DNA of 64,000 bases. Origin: an uncultured Dyadobacter sp. Its GTDB lineage: Bacteria > Bacteroidota > Bacteroidia > Cytophagales > Spirosomataceae. Made by a program: the position numbers and the translations under genes. Under the pieces are notes generated by a model. That model saw only the letters and a list, made by a program, of their open reading frames with translations, was not told the origin of the DNA and searched no databases. Of the stretch, positions 1 to 8,351 are shown in pieces (the first letter of the stretch is position 1; the number at the start of each line of letters is the position of its first letter). The DNA lies in NCBI RefSeq assembly GCF_946482605.1, contig NZ_CAMLSE010000007.1:248001-312000 (forward strand). The letters run 5' to 3'.

Positions 1-292
1 TCAAACCGGCCGTCACTTCGGTATCGTTGTTGATCAGAAAAAGATATTCGCCTGTCGCAGCCGCCATCCCGATGTTGTTACCACCGGCAAACCCCGTGTT
101 CAGCTCCGAGCGGATGAATGTCATTCCAGGGTATCGCTCCTGCCAGGCAGGCACATGATTTGCCTGGCTCCCGTTGTCGACTACGATAATTTCCAGGTTT
201 GGATAGGTATTGACCTCCTGCAATGATTTCAGTAAATCTTCTGTCACCTTCGGCTGATTGAAATTCACTGTGACAATGGAGACTTTTTTCAT
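1..292 (-). CDS. Family 2 glycosyltransferase, C-terminal part outside the window
   Basis: The minus strand from 292 reads MKKVSIVTVNFNQPKV and stays open to the window edge (97 residues seen). The first strand followed by VNFNQ, the stretch EIIVVDNGS and the later NTGFAGGNNIGM and FLINNDTEV are the nucleotide-sugar binding segments of a GT-A family 2 transferase; NND is in the DxD position. Such enzymes add a sugar to a lipid-linked or growing glycan on the cytoplasmic face of the inner membrane. The ATG at 292 directly precedes the first beta strand, so the start is secure. It is divergent from the signalling cassette at 475 and probably belongs to the same exopolysaccharide locus. Acceptor and sugar cannot be told. 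Confidence 0.88.
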   Translation of the reverse strand, partial: MKKVSIVTVNFNQPKVTEDLLKSLQEVNTYPNLEIIVVDNGSQANHVPAWQERYPGMTFIRSELNTGFAGGNNIGMAAATGEYLFLINNDTEVTAGL

Positions 293-474
293 AGGCAAAA
301 CCGGCCCTTTGGATTTACTAAAATGAAGGAATAGCTGGATTGATTTGTAGAACTATTTCAAATTTAATAATAAAAACATAGCTTTAACCAAAATCCGGAA
401 TTCATCAAATATTTTTCTAAAAACATGCCTGATTCATTCCGATTGGCTTTCGGCTACCAAACAAACCCGTTCGC

Positions 475-1017
475 GTGAAACTCAACCGCTTGCTCAACGA
501 TTCAGAATCCGGTCATTCCTCATCCGGTCCTCAGGCTCAGGGCCTGGCACAGGTTGAGGCCAGGGTGGCAGAACTGATCGATGCCATCGAACATGCTGAT
601 ATAGATCCGCACCGTTCCCATCACTATCAGAAACAGATAGCGGAAGCATTCGAAAGGTCTGCACAAACCCAGAAAAGAATCGCCCCGTTCAAGGAGCTGG
701 ATCAGGATAATAATCTTTCAAGAGAGGAATTGCTGGAAGGTTTGGAAAAGCTGCTTTCGGAGAACCAGATCGACAGCCGGATCAACGCACCGAAGCGCGG
801 CGGTAAAATGGTTCAAAAGGGCGTGATGTTTGTCCTGTCCATATTGCTCATCGTCGTCGGCTTTGCGATGATCATTATGCCGGCACCACCCAGTTTTGAG
901 ATCTTCACTGTTTTTTATTTTAATGTAAATGATGGCGTGACGGTTATGGATCTCGTCTCGCTGCTGATTATTTTCGGGGGAGTACTTTTGTTTGTATTAA
1001 ACTTCAACAAAAAATGA
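475..1017 (+). CDS. Small membrane protein with a charged cytoplasmic N-terminus, first gene of the partner-switching cassette
   Basis: 180 residues; I do not recognise a named family. Residues 1-110 are hydrophilic and helical, with an Asp/Asn/Glu-rich stretch (LDQDNNLSREEL, 75-86) that recalls an EF-hand loop but lacks the Gly at loop position 6 and the Glu at position 12. Two transmembrane helices lie at about 113-135 and 157-177, joined by a short loop. The start is GTG at 475; no in-frame ATG nearby would keep the whole helical part. Its stop overlaps the ATG of the receiver-phosphatase gene by four bases (ATGA), so the two are probably translationally coupled. Position suggests a membrane input or anchor for the phosphatase; that is inference. 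Confidence 0.75.
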   Translation: MKLNRLLNDSESGHSSSGPQAQGLAQVEARVAELIDAIEHADIDPHRSHHYQKQIAEAFERSAQTQKRIAPFKELDQDNNLSREELLEGLEKLLSENQIDSRINAPKRGGKMVQKGVMFVLSILLIVVGFAMIIMPAPPSFEIFTVFYFNVNDGVTVMDLVSLLIIFGGVLLFVLNFNKK

Positions 1018-2171
1018 TCAGCTTCCGCGATCCTCCTGCAACCGTCAAAAAAATCCTCTTTGTGGAGGACAACCTGCTTTTCCGTAAGGTGGTCGAAGTT
1101 TCACTGGTCAAAGCGGGCTATAATTGCGTAGTATGTGAATCGGCTACCGAAGCGCTGCAACTATTGCTCGTGGAGACGCCGGACCTCATCCTTTCGGATT
1201 ATGATATGCCGAAAATGAATGGTTTTGACTTCCGGCAGGCCGTCTTGCTGAACCCGAACATCAGCGACATCCCCTTCGTGTTTCTAACCTCCGCCACCGA
1301 CAACAAACTGGTCCTGGAAGGCTTGAACATGTCGGCGCTGGACTTCATCAACAAGGAAACACCGATCCCGGTTATCATTACCAAGCTTAACAACATCATT
1401 AAAACCCTTGAAAATGAACATGTCCGGTCGGTAAGGGAACTAAAAGTGGCTGCCGAGACACTGAATGTCAAATCGATTCCTACGCATTCCCCTTCCGTTC
1501 AGGGTTTCCGAGTACTGTTCTGGCATAAAGGTTACAGGGGCTACCCGGGAGGCGATTTTATCGACTTCGTACAGGTCGACAGCCGGTTCTGTTTTGCATT
1601 CCTGGGGGATATCATGGGAAAGAAATGGAAGGCCTGGTTTTTCACATTCGGCTTTCTGAGTTACATCCGCGCCGCGATCCGGTTTTGCGTGCTCGACCAG
1701 GATTTTGATCTGGCTACCATCGTCCAGAAGATCAACAAGCTGATTTACCTGGACGAAAGCCTTCAAAACATTCTTTCCAGCCTATCGCTGCTGCTGCTGG
1801 ACACGCACACGGGCGACGTGCATTACACGGGCGCGGGTGACCTTCCGTTGATCGGATACCGGCACGAAACTGGTAAAACGTCCACGCTGCAATCGGCCGG
1901 GCTGCTGCTGGGCCTGCTGGAAGACGGATTCTACGATAACAAAACCATTTCCATGAAGCCTGGTGATCAGCTCGTGATCTTTACCGACGGGATGATCGAT
2001 ATACCGTCCAATGGGTCCAAGAAAAGTGATTATCCCTTCTTTGTGGAGAAAATAATGCCCTATCTGGGTCAGCCCGACAGCTTCGGACTGATCCGCGAGC
2101 ATGTTCTGGAACGCATCGACGATAGTAATCAGATGGACGATGCTAGCATCATTTTTATAGAAAAACAATAA
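1014..2171 (+). CDS. Response regulator with PP2C/SpoIIE phosphatase output (RsbU-like)
   Basis: 385 residues. Residues 12-125 form a receiver: acidic E18/D19, phosphoacceptor D62 in LILSDYDMP, T92/S93 and K114. Residues about 165-385 form a SpoIIE-type PP2C domain with metal-binding motifs GGDFID, LGDIMGK, FTDGMID and a final DDASIIF. In partner-switching systems such phosphatases remove phosphate from a serine on a STAS-domain antagonist, whose dephosphorylated form binds the RsbW-like kinase. Here the STAS protein and kinase are the next two genes (gaps of 7 and 3 bases), so substrate and pathway are well supported by context. The receiver presumably sets phosphatase activity in response to a histidine kinase; the hybrid kinase at 8352 is a nearby candidate, but this is unproven. 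Confidence 0.93.
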   Translation: MISFRDPPATVKKILFVEDNLLFRKVVEVSLVKAGYNCVVCESATEALQLLLVETPDLILSDYDMPKMNGFDFRQAVLLNPNISDIPFVFLTSATDNKLVLEGLNMSALDFINKETPIPVIITKLNNIIKTLENEHVRSVRELKVAAETLNVKSIPTHSPSVQGFRVLFWHKGYRGYPGGDFIDFVQVDSRFCFAFLGDIMGKKWKAWFFTFGFLSYIRAAIRFCVLDQDFDLATIVQKINKLIYLDESLQNILSSLSLLLLDTHTGDVHYTGAGDLPLIGYRHETGKTSTLQSAGLLLGLLEDGFYDNKTISMKPGDQLVIFTDGMIDIPSNGSKKSDYPFFVEKIMPYLGQPDSFGLIREHVLERIDDSNQMDDASIIFIEKQ

Positions 2172-2178
2172 CCCTGGT

Positions 2179-2517
2179 ATGATACTGAAAATAGAAGAAG
2201 TAAACCGCGTGGTACAGGCTACCATATTACCCGAAGAAGCAAGTTTGACCAATGCGGATGCATTCAAGGAAGAAATGATCACACTGATTGCCGGCGGCAT
2301 CAAGCTGGTGATCGTCAGTTTTGAAAATGTCAACTACATCGACAGCTCTTTTTTAGGAAGCCTTGTGGTGGCGCTGAAGTACGCGATGCCGCGAAATGTT
2401 GATATCTACCTGGTCTCACTCAAACCGGACGTCAAAAACCTGTTGATGCTCATCCGCATGGATAAGGTATTCAGGATTTTCGACAACTATGAGGAGGCCA
2501 TGGGAACACTTAGCTAG
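2179..2517 (+). CDS. STAS-domain anti-sigma-factor-antagonist-like protein (RsbV-like)
   Basis: 112 residues, the usual size for a stand-alone STAS protein. The diagnostic segment is VNYIDSSFLGSLVVAL, where the second Ser of DSS is the normal phosphorylation site and the following Leu-Gly begins the conserved helix. In such modules the RsbW-like kinase phosphorylates this Ser and the upstream PP2C phosphatase removes the phosphate. It sits between the phosphatase and the kinase in one tight operon. In known non-sigma examples (SypA of Vibrio fischeri) a STAS protein controls exopolysaccharide formation, which fits this locus, but its actual target here is unknown. Confidence 0.92.
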   Translation: MILKIEEVNRVVQATILPEEASLTNADAFKEEMITLIAGGIKLVIVSFENVNYIDSSFLGSLVVALKYAMPRNVDIYLVSLKPDVKNLLMLIRMDKVFRIFDNYEEAMGTLS

Positions 2518-2520
2518 TTT

Positions 2521-3090
2521 ATGACGGGGGATTCTGATCAGATTAAAATAACTTTCAGCAGCAAACGGGAAGAAGTTTCCGCCACGCTGCACCTGTGTCT
2601 GGACCATATCCGGGTCAAGGCGGGGGCAACTCCGCTCGCAGGTGAAGTCATGGACAAAATCAAATGGGTTGTGGTGGAACTGCTTACCAATGCAGTGAAG
2701 CATTCGGGTGAGCGGGAATCAATGCTCAAAATCAGCGTTACCCGAAGGATGGTAGTCCTGGAAAAAGAAGATTACGGCCCTCCCATGGTACTGGTCGGAC
2801 ATGAAAAAAAGAAGATCATGTGGCCGTTGGGAAATGTAATGCGTCCGTTTGATTTCCCCATTTACCACAACGGCATGGATTCGCTTTGCGTGCGCATGGA
2901 TGAATCGGGAAAAGCCACGTTTTTTATAGAACAACTGGCAGAACTGGAAATGCCCGCATTGCTGTCGGACACCAGCGAGCATTTCGGCTTGCTGATCATG
3001 ACCAAAGCCTCCGACGAATTCACCTATGAATACGACTCCACTACCGGCGTGAACCGGTTTATCAGCACATTCAACCTCACAAGTAACTGA
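2521..3090 (+). CDS. RsbW-like GHKL ATPase / anti-sigma-type serine kinase
   Basis: 189 residues. The N box is visible as VVELLTNAVKHS (about 51-62), matching ExxxNAxKH of the RsbW family; a G1-like box follows as EDYGPP, and a late glycine-containing segment before FISTFNL can be the ATP-lid end. RsbW-type proteins phosphorylate their STAS partner and sequester an output protein. The protein is longer than typical RsbW (about 150 residues) because of an insert around residues 90-140. No sigma factor is encoded in this cassette, so the output partner is not evident. Only three bases separate it from the STAS gene, and one base from the acyltransferase ATG. Confidence 0.85.
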   Translation: MTGDSDQIKITFSSKREEVSATLHLCLDHIRVKAGATPLAGEVMDKIKWVVVELLTNAVKHSGERESMLKISVTRRMVVLEKEDYGPPMVLVGHEKKKIMWPLGNVMRPFDFPIYHNGMDSLCVRMDESGKATFFIEQLAELEMPALLSDTSEHFGLLIMTKASDEFTYEYDSTTGVNRFISTFNLTSN

Positions 3091-3091
3091 C

Positions 3092-4207
3092 ATGAAACAC
3101 CGTTTCGAAGTACTGGACATTTTCCGCGGCCTTTTCGCATGCCTGGTGTTTCTGTTCCATCTCGGCCCATTCGCCAACACCCCCATCCTGAATAACCGCT
3201 TCGTCGAGAATTCGGATATGTTTGTGGATTTTTTCTTTGTGCTGAGTGGCTTTGTAATCGCATATAGCTATCAGTTTCTGGCGGATTGGCCGCAGTTCAG
3301 ATTATTCCTGAAAAAGAGGATTTGCCGTATCTATCCGCTGCATTTGGTCATGCTCTTGGCGTTTGTTGGCATGGAAGTGGCCAAAAATCTGCTCAGCCCC
3401 TACATTCAGGTTAATAATCTGATCAACCCGGCCAATAATGTCTATACCTTTTTCACCTCGCTCTTTCTGATCAATTCCACACCCATTCCCGGTGTACACG
3501 ATGTGAGCTGGAACATCCCGAGCTGGTCGATCAGCGCCGAAATGATGGCCTACCTGGTATTCGGAAGCCTGGTCGTGTTGATTCACCAGTCCGGCCAGAC
3601 CGGACGTCGCAATCTCTGGTACGCTTTAATGATCATTGTCTCGCTGGCCTGCCTATGGCCTGTATCCGGCAGTTTCCAGATCAATTACAGTTTCGATTAC
3701 GGTTTCCTGAGGGGGATCCTGGGATTTTTCACGGGCGTGCTTTGTTTCAACCTGTTCAGCAACACCCATCTGTCGGTGCGCGAATGGCCTCCCCTGCTCT
3801 TCTCGGTAGTGGAAATTGTTTCCCTGGCGTTGATCGGACTATGTATTTACAACGGGGAGCTAATGAAACCCTGGGGAGCGGTTTTCGAGGTGTTGTTTTT
3901 TCTTTGCATTTACACCTTTGCCTTTCAGAAAGGAATTGTTTCAAAAGCCATGAAAAGTGTGGGATTGCTCCATCGACTCGGCAAGTACTCCTACTCCATT
4001 TACATGACACATGCCTTGCTGATCAGCCTTTTCAATGTACTTTTTATCCGCATTCTCAAATTTCCGCCCGAGGCCTACGCTTACCTTTTCGTACTCAATT
4101 TTATTCTGATCTATTTCGTGTCGGCCTGGACGTACAAGCACATCGAAATGCGGTTCCAGTACAAATCTCCCAAAAAAGTGCAGGATGGCGAGGTAGTCGG
4201 CAAATGA
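3092..4207 (+). CDS. Membrane O-acyltransferase, acyltransferase family 3
   Basis: 371 residues with about ten hydrophobic segments. The N-terminus has the family 3 signature DIFRGLFACLVFLFHL, including the conserved Arg and the likely catalytic His at the end of helix 1; FFVLSGFVIAY is the second family motif. Members move acetyl or other acyl groups from the cytoplasm onto sugars of polysaccharides, lipid A or peptidoglycan. Its ATG is one base after the stop of the RsbW-like kinase, so it is very probably cotranscribed with the partner-switching genes. That makes polysaccharide acylation a plausible regulated output, though co-transcription alone does not prove regulation of activity. It is convergent with the flippase gene at 4292. 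Confidence 0.9.
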   Translation: MKHRFEVLDIFRGLFACLVFLFHLGPFANTPILNNRFVENSDMFVDFFFVLSGFVIAYSYQFLADWPQFRLFLKKRICRIYPLHLVMLLAFVGMEVAKNLLSPYIQVNNLINPANNVYTFFTSLFLINSTPIPGVHDVSWNIPSWSISAEMMAYLVFGSLVVLIHQSGQTGRRNLWYALMIIVSLACLWPVSGSFQINYSFDYGFLRGILGFFTGVLCFNLFSNTHLSVREWPPLLFSVVEIVSLALIGLCIYNGELMKPWGAVFEVLFFLCIYTFAFQKGIVSKAMKSVGLLHRLGKYSYSIYMTHALLISLFNVLFIRILKFPPEAYAYLFVLNFILIYFVSAWTYKHIEMRFQYKSPKKVQDGEVVGK

Positions 4208-4291
4208 GGCGGGCAGCCATTCAGCGTACATAGCTCCCAAAAGGCGGTGGGTGATCCACAGCGGCTTGTCAGAAGCCGTTCGGCTCTCAGC

Positions 4292-5641
4292 TCAACGGGC
4301 TTTGTGCACAACCAGCCGCCCCCACCAGATCCTGACCAGGTTGACTGCTTCCGAATAGCCGGTCGTCAGAACGCTCAGGATATTGAAAGGCTGGAAACGG
4401 TTCAAACCCCAGTAACCGATGCCCACGCCGATAAGCGTAGGGATCACGCCTGCGATGGCGACACCATAAATACTGCCTGTGAGGTAAATGCCCGTAACGG
4501 AAGCGATCACGCTGGCTGCGAGCATGATCAGGACCTTCACAAAATTGATTTTAGGCTGGTGGATCACGTCGAGCGTCAATGCAAAAAAACGGTCGAGCGG
4601 GTAAAGTAAGGCGAACGTCATGAACAAGCGCATGATGTTGGCAGCCTCCGAATCCACGTATTTCTCCCCGCCAATGATCTGTATCGCCACATCGGCCAGG
4701 ATCACCGCTCCGATGCAAGCCGGCAGCAACGCCATGGTAATGAGCCCGGTATACCGCTTCATGGTCTCGATTACCTTTTGGCGGTTACCCTCATTGTAAG
4801 CCGCCGAAAGCTCGGGCATTCCTGTCGCCGCAAAACTCCGGAGCGGGATTTCGATGATCTCCATTAATCGCTGCCCGAGGTTGAAAACCGCCAGTGCCGC
4901 AGGGCCCAGCATGAAATTGATGATCATCGTATTGGAAGTACCGAAAAGATTCGAACTGAGTGTGGTACCAACCGAGAATTTCCCGAAATGAAAAATTTCA
5001 CGAATGCATTCTTTGCTCCGGTCCTTGAAATTGGCCAATCGTGCCCATCCCATCACAATTGTAAAAACACTGGTGAGCGCAGCCCCTCCCAGGTAGGCGT
5101 AGATGATGTTCTGAAGCGTGGCTGTTCTGGTGAAGGCCATCAGCATTACGAACAGGATGAAAAAACCCTGACTGAGGAAGCGGATACAAAGCAGCTGATC
5201 GAACCGTTGCTCGGCCTGGACGACACAGGAAGCAATAAAGTAAGGCAGCGAGGCAATGTAGATGATCCCAAACCATTCCACAAACAGCAGGACGGAGGGA
5301 TTTTGGATCCGGGAGGAAAACAGAAATGCGGGGATGTTGATCAATGCGAGGATGCCCGTAATGGCACCGCCGATGAACCAGGCCGAGCCGACTACGTCAC
5401 GCTTGCGTGCGTCGCTGGCGCCCGCGTAAAACTTGATAAAGGCGGTCGTCAGAAACCCCGACCGGAACGTATCCACCAACAGCAGGATAGACAGAAAGAA
5501 CACCCACATCCCGATACTCTCCACCGGCAAAGCACGATACAGGATGATCATATTGAGCATTCCAAGCACGGACATGATCCCGTTACCGGCCAGTGAAAGA
5601 AAATGCTTGTTTCTTAATTTCTGTAAAAGCTGAATGGCCAT
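4292..5641 (-). CDS. Polysaccharide flippase, Wzx/MATE-like (oligosaccharide-lipid translocase)
   Basis: 449 residues with roughly 12-14 transmembrane helices and a family-typical length. The start MAIQLLQKLRNKHFLSLAGNG and the internal FFGTSNTMIINFMLGPAALAVF-like region (two helices around residues 225-260) are those of polysaccharide biosynthesis proteins of the MOP superfamily. Such proteins flip undecaprenyl-diphosphate-linked repeat units to the periplasm, where an O-antigen-type polymerase (here 12266-13753) joins them. The gene stands alone on the minus strand, divergent from the glycosyltransferase at 5851 across a 209-base spacer that must hold both promoters. Substrate is unknown. 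Confidence 0.9.
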   Translation of the reverse strand: MAIQLLQKLRNKHFLSLAGNGIMSVLGMLNMIILYRALPVESIGMWVFFLSILLLVDTFRSGFLTTAFIKFYAGASDARKRDVVGSAWFIGGAITGILALINIPAFLFSSRIQNPSVLLFVEWFGIIYIASLPYFIASCVVQAEQRFDQLLCIRFLSQGFFILFVMLMAFTRTATLQNIIYAYLGGAALTSVFTIVMGWARLANFKDRSKECIREIFHFGKFSVGTTLSSNLFGTSNTMIINFMLGPAALAVFNLGQRLMEIIEIPLRSFAATGMPELSAAYNEGNRQKVIETMKRYTGLITMALLPACIGAVILADVAIQIIGGEKYVDSEAANIMRLFMTFALLYPLDRFFALTLDVIHQPKINFVKVLIMLAASVIASVTGIYLTGSIYGVAIAGVIPTLIGVGIGYWGLNRFQPFNILSVLTTGYSEAVNLVRIWWGRLVVHKAR

Positions 5642-5850
5642 AAGGTAGCTTGCAAGATATTATGGTCAACCGGAATTATTTCCACAGATTATTTAACTAA
5701 TTTACAACCGGCGGACCCCATGCAATATGCGAAGTAATTTTACAATATTTTTGCGCAAAGCTGGAATAATGTTTTAACTTTCCTCCGCGCTATCCCGGTA
5801 CCGGGGCTTCATGACTGCAAAGATGTACAAAACCTACTGATTACCAGAAT

Positions 5851-6723
5851 ATGAGTTTACTGGGTTTACCTAAATGGATTCTACCGCACCTTTTTACAAA
5901 TAAACGATTTGAAGACCTCACCGACGGCGAAATCCGGGAGTTGCGGGAACGCATCGGCCGGTTCCGGGAAGAGAGTCCGGACATTTCGGTAGTAATTCCT
6001 GCCTGGAACGAAGAAAACAACATTTACAGGACACTTTCTTCACTTTCCGCAAGCAGCACCCGCGCCAAAGTCGAGATTATCGTTATTAACAACAATTCTA
6101 CCGATGGTACGCAGCACGTGCTCGACACGCTCGGTGTCCGGAATTACCTCCAGACCGTGCAGGGAACGCCGTTTGCCCGGCAGATGGGACTCGAACTCGC
6201 ACGCGGAAAATACCACCTCTGCGCCGATTCGGACACGTTTTACCCACCCGACTGGATTGATCTGATGGTAGAACCGATGGTCGCAAATAAGCGGATTACG
6301 GGCGTGTATGGTAATTACGCATTCATTCCTCCGGCCGGCCAGGGACGTCTGGGTTTATGGCTTTATGAAAAATTTGCAGGTATCATGATCCTGATCCGCA
6401 AGAAAAACAGGGAATATCTGAATGTCTATGGCTTCAATATGGGATTTGTTACCGAGGTCGGGCGCACCACGGGCGGCTTCAAAGTGAGCGGTTCGCGGGT
6501 TTATGCCAACATTGTCGGCAGCGATTTCCAGAACGAAGCCGAGGATGGCCGGATGGCCCTGAACCTGAAAAAAGCCGGAGACCTGAAACAGGTAACCAGT
6601 TCCAGAGCGACGGTGTTTACTTCGCCGCGCCGCCTGCTGGACGACGGCAGCATCAGCAAAGCATTCTTTAACCGCGCCAAACGCCAGTTGCAAGGCATGC
6701 GCGATTATCTCTCGATCCTGTAA
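5851..6723 (+). CDS. Family 2 glycosyltransferase
   Basis: 290 residues. After a helical N-terminal extension of about 48 residues, ISVVIPAWNEENNI starts a GT-A fold, followed by EIIVINNNSTDGT and the metal-binding CADSDTFYPP (DSD, about residue 130). A hydrophobic segment around 170-185 could touch the membrane. It begins a plus-strand run of three glycosyltransferases (gaps of 6 and 15 bases) and is likely cotranscribed with them. It presumably adds one sugar to the repeat unit of the locus; donor and acceptor cannot be read from the sequence. Confidence 0.9.
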   Translation: MSLLGLPKWILPHLFTNKRFEDLTDGEIRELRERIGRFREESPDISVVIPAWNEENNIYRTLSSLSASSTRAKVEIIVINNNSTDGTQHVLDTLGVRNYLQTVQGTPFARQMGLELARGKYHLCADSDTFYPPDWIDLMVEPMVANKRITGVYGNYAFIPPAGQGRLGLWLYEKFAGIMILIRKKNREYLNVYGFNMGFVTEVGRTTGGFKVSGSRVYANIVGSDFQNEAEDGRMALNLKKAGDLKQVTSSRATVFTSPRRLLDDGSISKAFFNRAKRQLQGMRDYLSIL

Positions 6724-6729
6724 GCCACT

Positions 6730-7506
6730 ATGCATCACCATTTCCGGGATACCACTTTATTGATCACCCACTATAACCGCAGTGGCTCGCTTGAAAGACT
6801 CCTGGCCAGCTTTCAATCGCTTGGCTGCCGGTTTGCAGACATTGTCGTGTCCGATGACGGAAGCAAAGCCGAGCACCTCGACAAAGTAATCGCACTTCAG
6901 GAGCGCTTCCCCTTCCGGCTGATCACCACCCCGATCAACAAAGGATTGGGTAACAATATCAACAAAGGCCAGGATGCGGTGCTATCGGAATACACATTAT
7001 ATGTACAGGAGGACTTCGAGCCTTCGGACATTTTTCCCGAACATTTCCAGGACGCGCTCACATGCATGCGCGAGGATCCGAAGTGGGACATTGTTCGCTT
7101 TTATGCCTACTTCGCCTACCCCACCCTGAAACCGTTCGGGAGAGGCTATTCGGAAATGGTGTACCGCTTTTGGGATATGAACCACCTGAAATTCTATTAT
7201 TACAGCGACCACCCGCATTTACGCAGAAGCACCTTTCTGCACAAATTCGGCCGTTATCCCGAGGGTATCAAAGGGGATCTGACCGAATATAAAATGGCGG
7301 TAAGCTTCCTGCAAAAAAAGGGCAAAGGGCTTTTTTTCAACGATTTTACCAAATTGTTTTACCAAAAAAACTCTTCCGACGAACCCAGTACCATGGCTCG
7401 CGCCAACTGGAAGCTCAGTGAAAACCCGCTGGTCAGGCTTTCCAGGCTCGCTTACCTGCGTTACCGCTGGTTGAAAAATACGCTCGACCTGGTTTTTATG
7501 AAATAG
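6730..7506 (+). CDS. Glycosyltransferase, GT-A fold, first of a tandem pair
   Basis: 258 residues. TLLITHYNRSGSLERLL and IVVSDDGS are GT-A nucleotide-binding segments. The position normally holding DxD reads YVQEDFEPSD (QED), and the next gene has YVQEDFTPAD at the same place. The conserved NKGLGNNINKGQDAV, SDHPHLRRS and KGDLTEY-like blocks are shared with the neighbour, showing a recent tandem duplication with divergence. It is 6 bases behind the previous gene. The enzyme probably transfers a sugar during exopolysaccharide assembly; whether QED still binds a metal is an open question. Confidence 0.85.
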   Translation: MHHHFRDTTLLITHYNRSGSLERLLASFQSLGCRFADIVVSDDGSKAEHLDKVIALQERFPFRLITTPINKGLGNNINKGQDAVLSEYTLYVQEDFEPSDIFPEHFQDALTCMREDPKWDIVRFYAYFAYPTLKPFGRGYSEMVYRFWDMNHLKFYYYSDHPHLRRSTFLHKFGRYPEGIKGDLTEYKMAVSFLQKKGKGLFFNDFTKLFYQKNSSDEPSTMARANWKLSENPLVRLSRLAYLRYRWLKNTLDLVFMK

Positions 7507-7521
7507 ACCGGACTGACCTGC

Positions 7522-8289
7522 ATGAAAAAAGAATACTTCTTCCCGGGAGTGACGCTGCTCATTACCCATTACAACAGGAGCCAATCGCTGGAACAGCTGC
7601 TCCAATCATTTGTCGCACTCGGCTGCCGGTTCGAAGACATCGTCGTCTCCGATGATGGCAGCAAGCCCGAGCATATCGATTATCTGCTGCAATTGCAGAA
7701 AAAATATGAGTACCGGCTCATTACCACACCCCAGAACCGCGGCCTGGGTAATAATATCAACAAAGGTCAGGATGCGGTGCGCACGCCGCTCACCTTGTAT
7801 GTGCAGGAAGACTTCACGCCGGCGGACATCTTTCCGGAAAGCTTCACCCATGCACTGGACATCATGCAGCAAAAACCGGAAAACGATGTAGTGCGGTTCT
7901 ATGCCTATTTCGAATATCCTTATCTGCGCAACCCGCAAAACGGCTATTATGAAATGGCTTTCGGCATCTTCAAACCCGGTTACCGGAAATTTTACATGTA
8001 CAGCGACCATCCTCACCTGCGGCGGAGCAATTTTTTTGACAAGTTTGGCAGATATGCCGAAGGACAAAAAGGGGATGTTACCGAATACCGCATGATGATG
8101 TCTTTCCTGAAGAATAAAGGCAAAGCCTATTTTTACAGGGATTTCACCGGATTGTTTGCTCAAAAGAACTCGGAAGCTGAGCCCAGCACGATGAAAAGGA
8201 ACATGTGGCGCGAAAGCAATGGCTTGCTGCTCACCCAGATGAGACACCTTTACCGGCATTTAAAATTTAATTTCGACTACCTGATCTGA
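7522..8289 (+). CDS. Glycosyltransferase, GT-A fold, second of a tandem pair
   Basis: 255 residues, colinear with the product of 6730-7506 over its whole length. Shared blocks include LLITHYNRS, SLEQLL, IVVSDDGSKPEH, RGLGNNINKGQDAV, YVQEDFTPADIFPE, RFYAYFEYP and SDHPHLRRSNFFDKFGRY. The C-terminal 40 residues are the least alike, which is where acceptor preference often differs. The pair probably adds two related sugars, or the same sugar at two positions, in the repeat unit. The gene ends 62 bases before the hybrid kinase and is the last of the glycosyltransferase run. Confidence 0.85.
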   Translation: MKKEYFFPGVTLLITHYNRSQSLEQLLQSFVALGCRFEDIVVSDDGSKPEHIDYLLQLQKKYEYRLITTPQNRGLGNNINKGQDAVRTPLTLYVQEDFTPADIFPESFTHALDIMQQKPENDVVRFYAYFEYPYLRNPQNGYYEMAFGIFKPGYRKFYMYSDHPHLRRSNFFDKFGRYAEGQKGDVTEYRMMMSFLKNKGKAYFYRDFTGLFAQKNSEAEPSTMKRNMWRESNGLLLTQMRHLYRHLKFNFDYLI

Positions 8290-8351
8290 ATAGAAGTCTG
8301 ACTTTATTCCGATCTTGGCCATGTTAATCGCCAACGTTTCCGCCCCAGCAC

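Noticed and set aside
4261..4279. Hairpin CGGCTT/AAGCCG between the convergent acyltransferase and flippase genes
   Set aside because: Only a 6-base stem without a T tract; too weak to call a terminator.
5642..5850. Promoter elements in the flippase/glycosyltransferase spacer
   Set aside because: TTTG and TAATGTTTT are present but spaced 13 bases apart, and the second does not match TAnnTTTG; not convincing.
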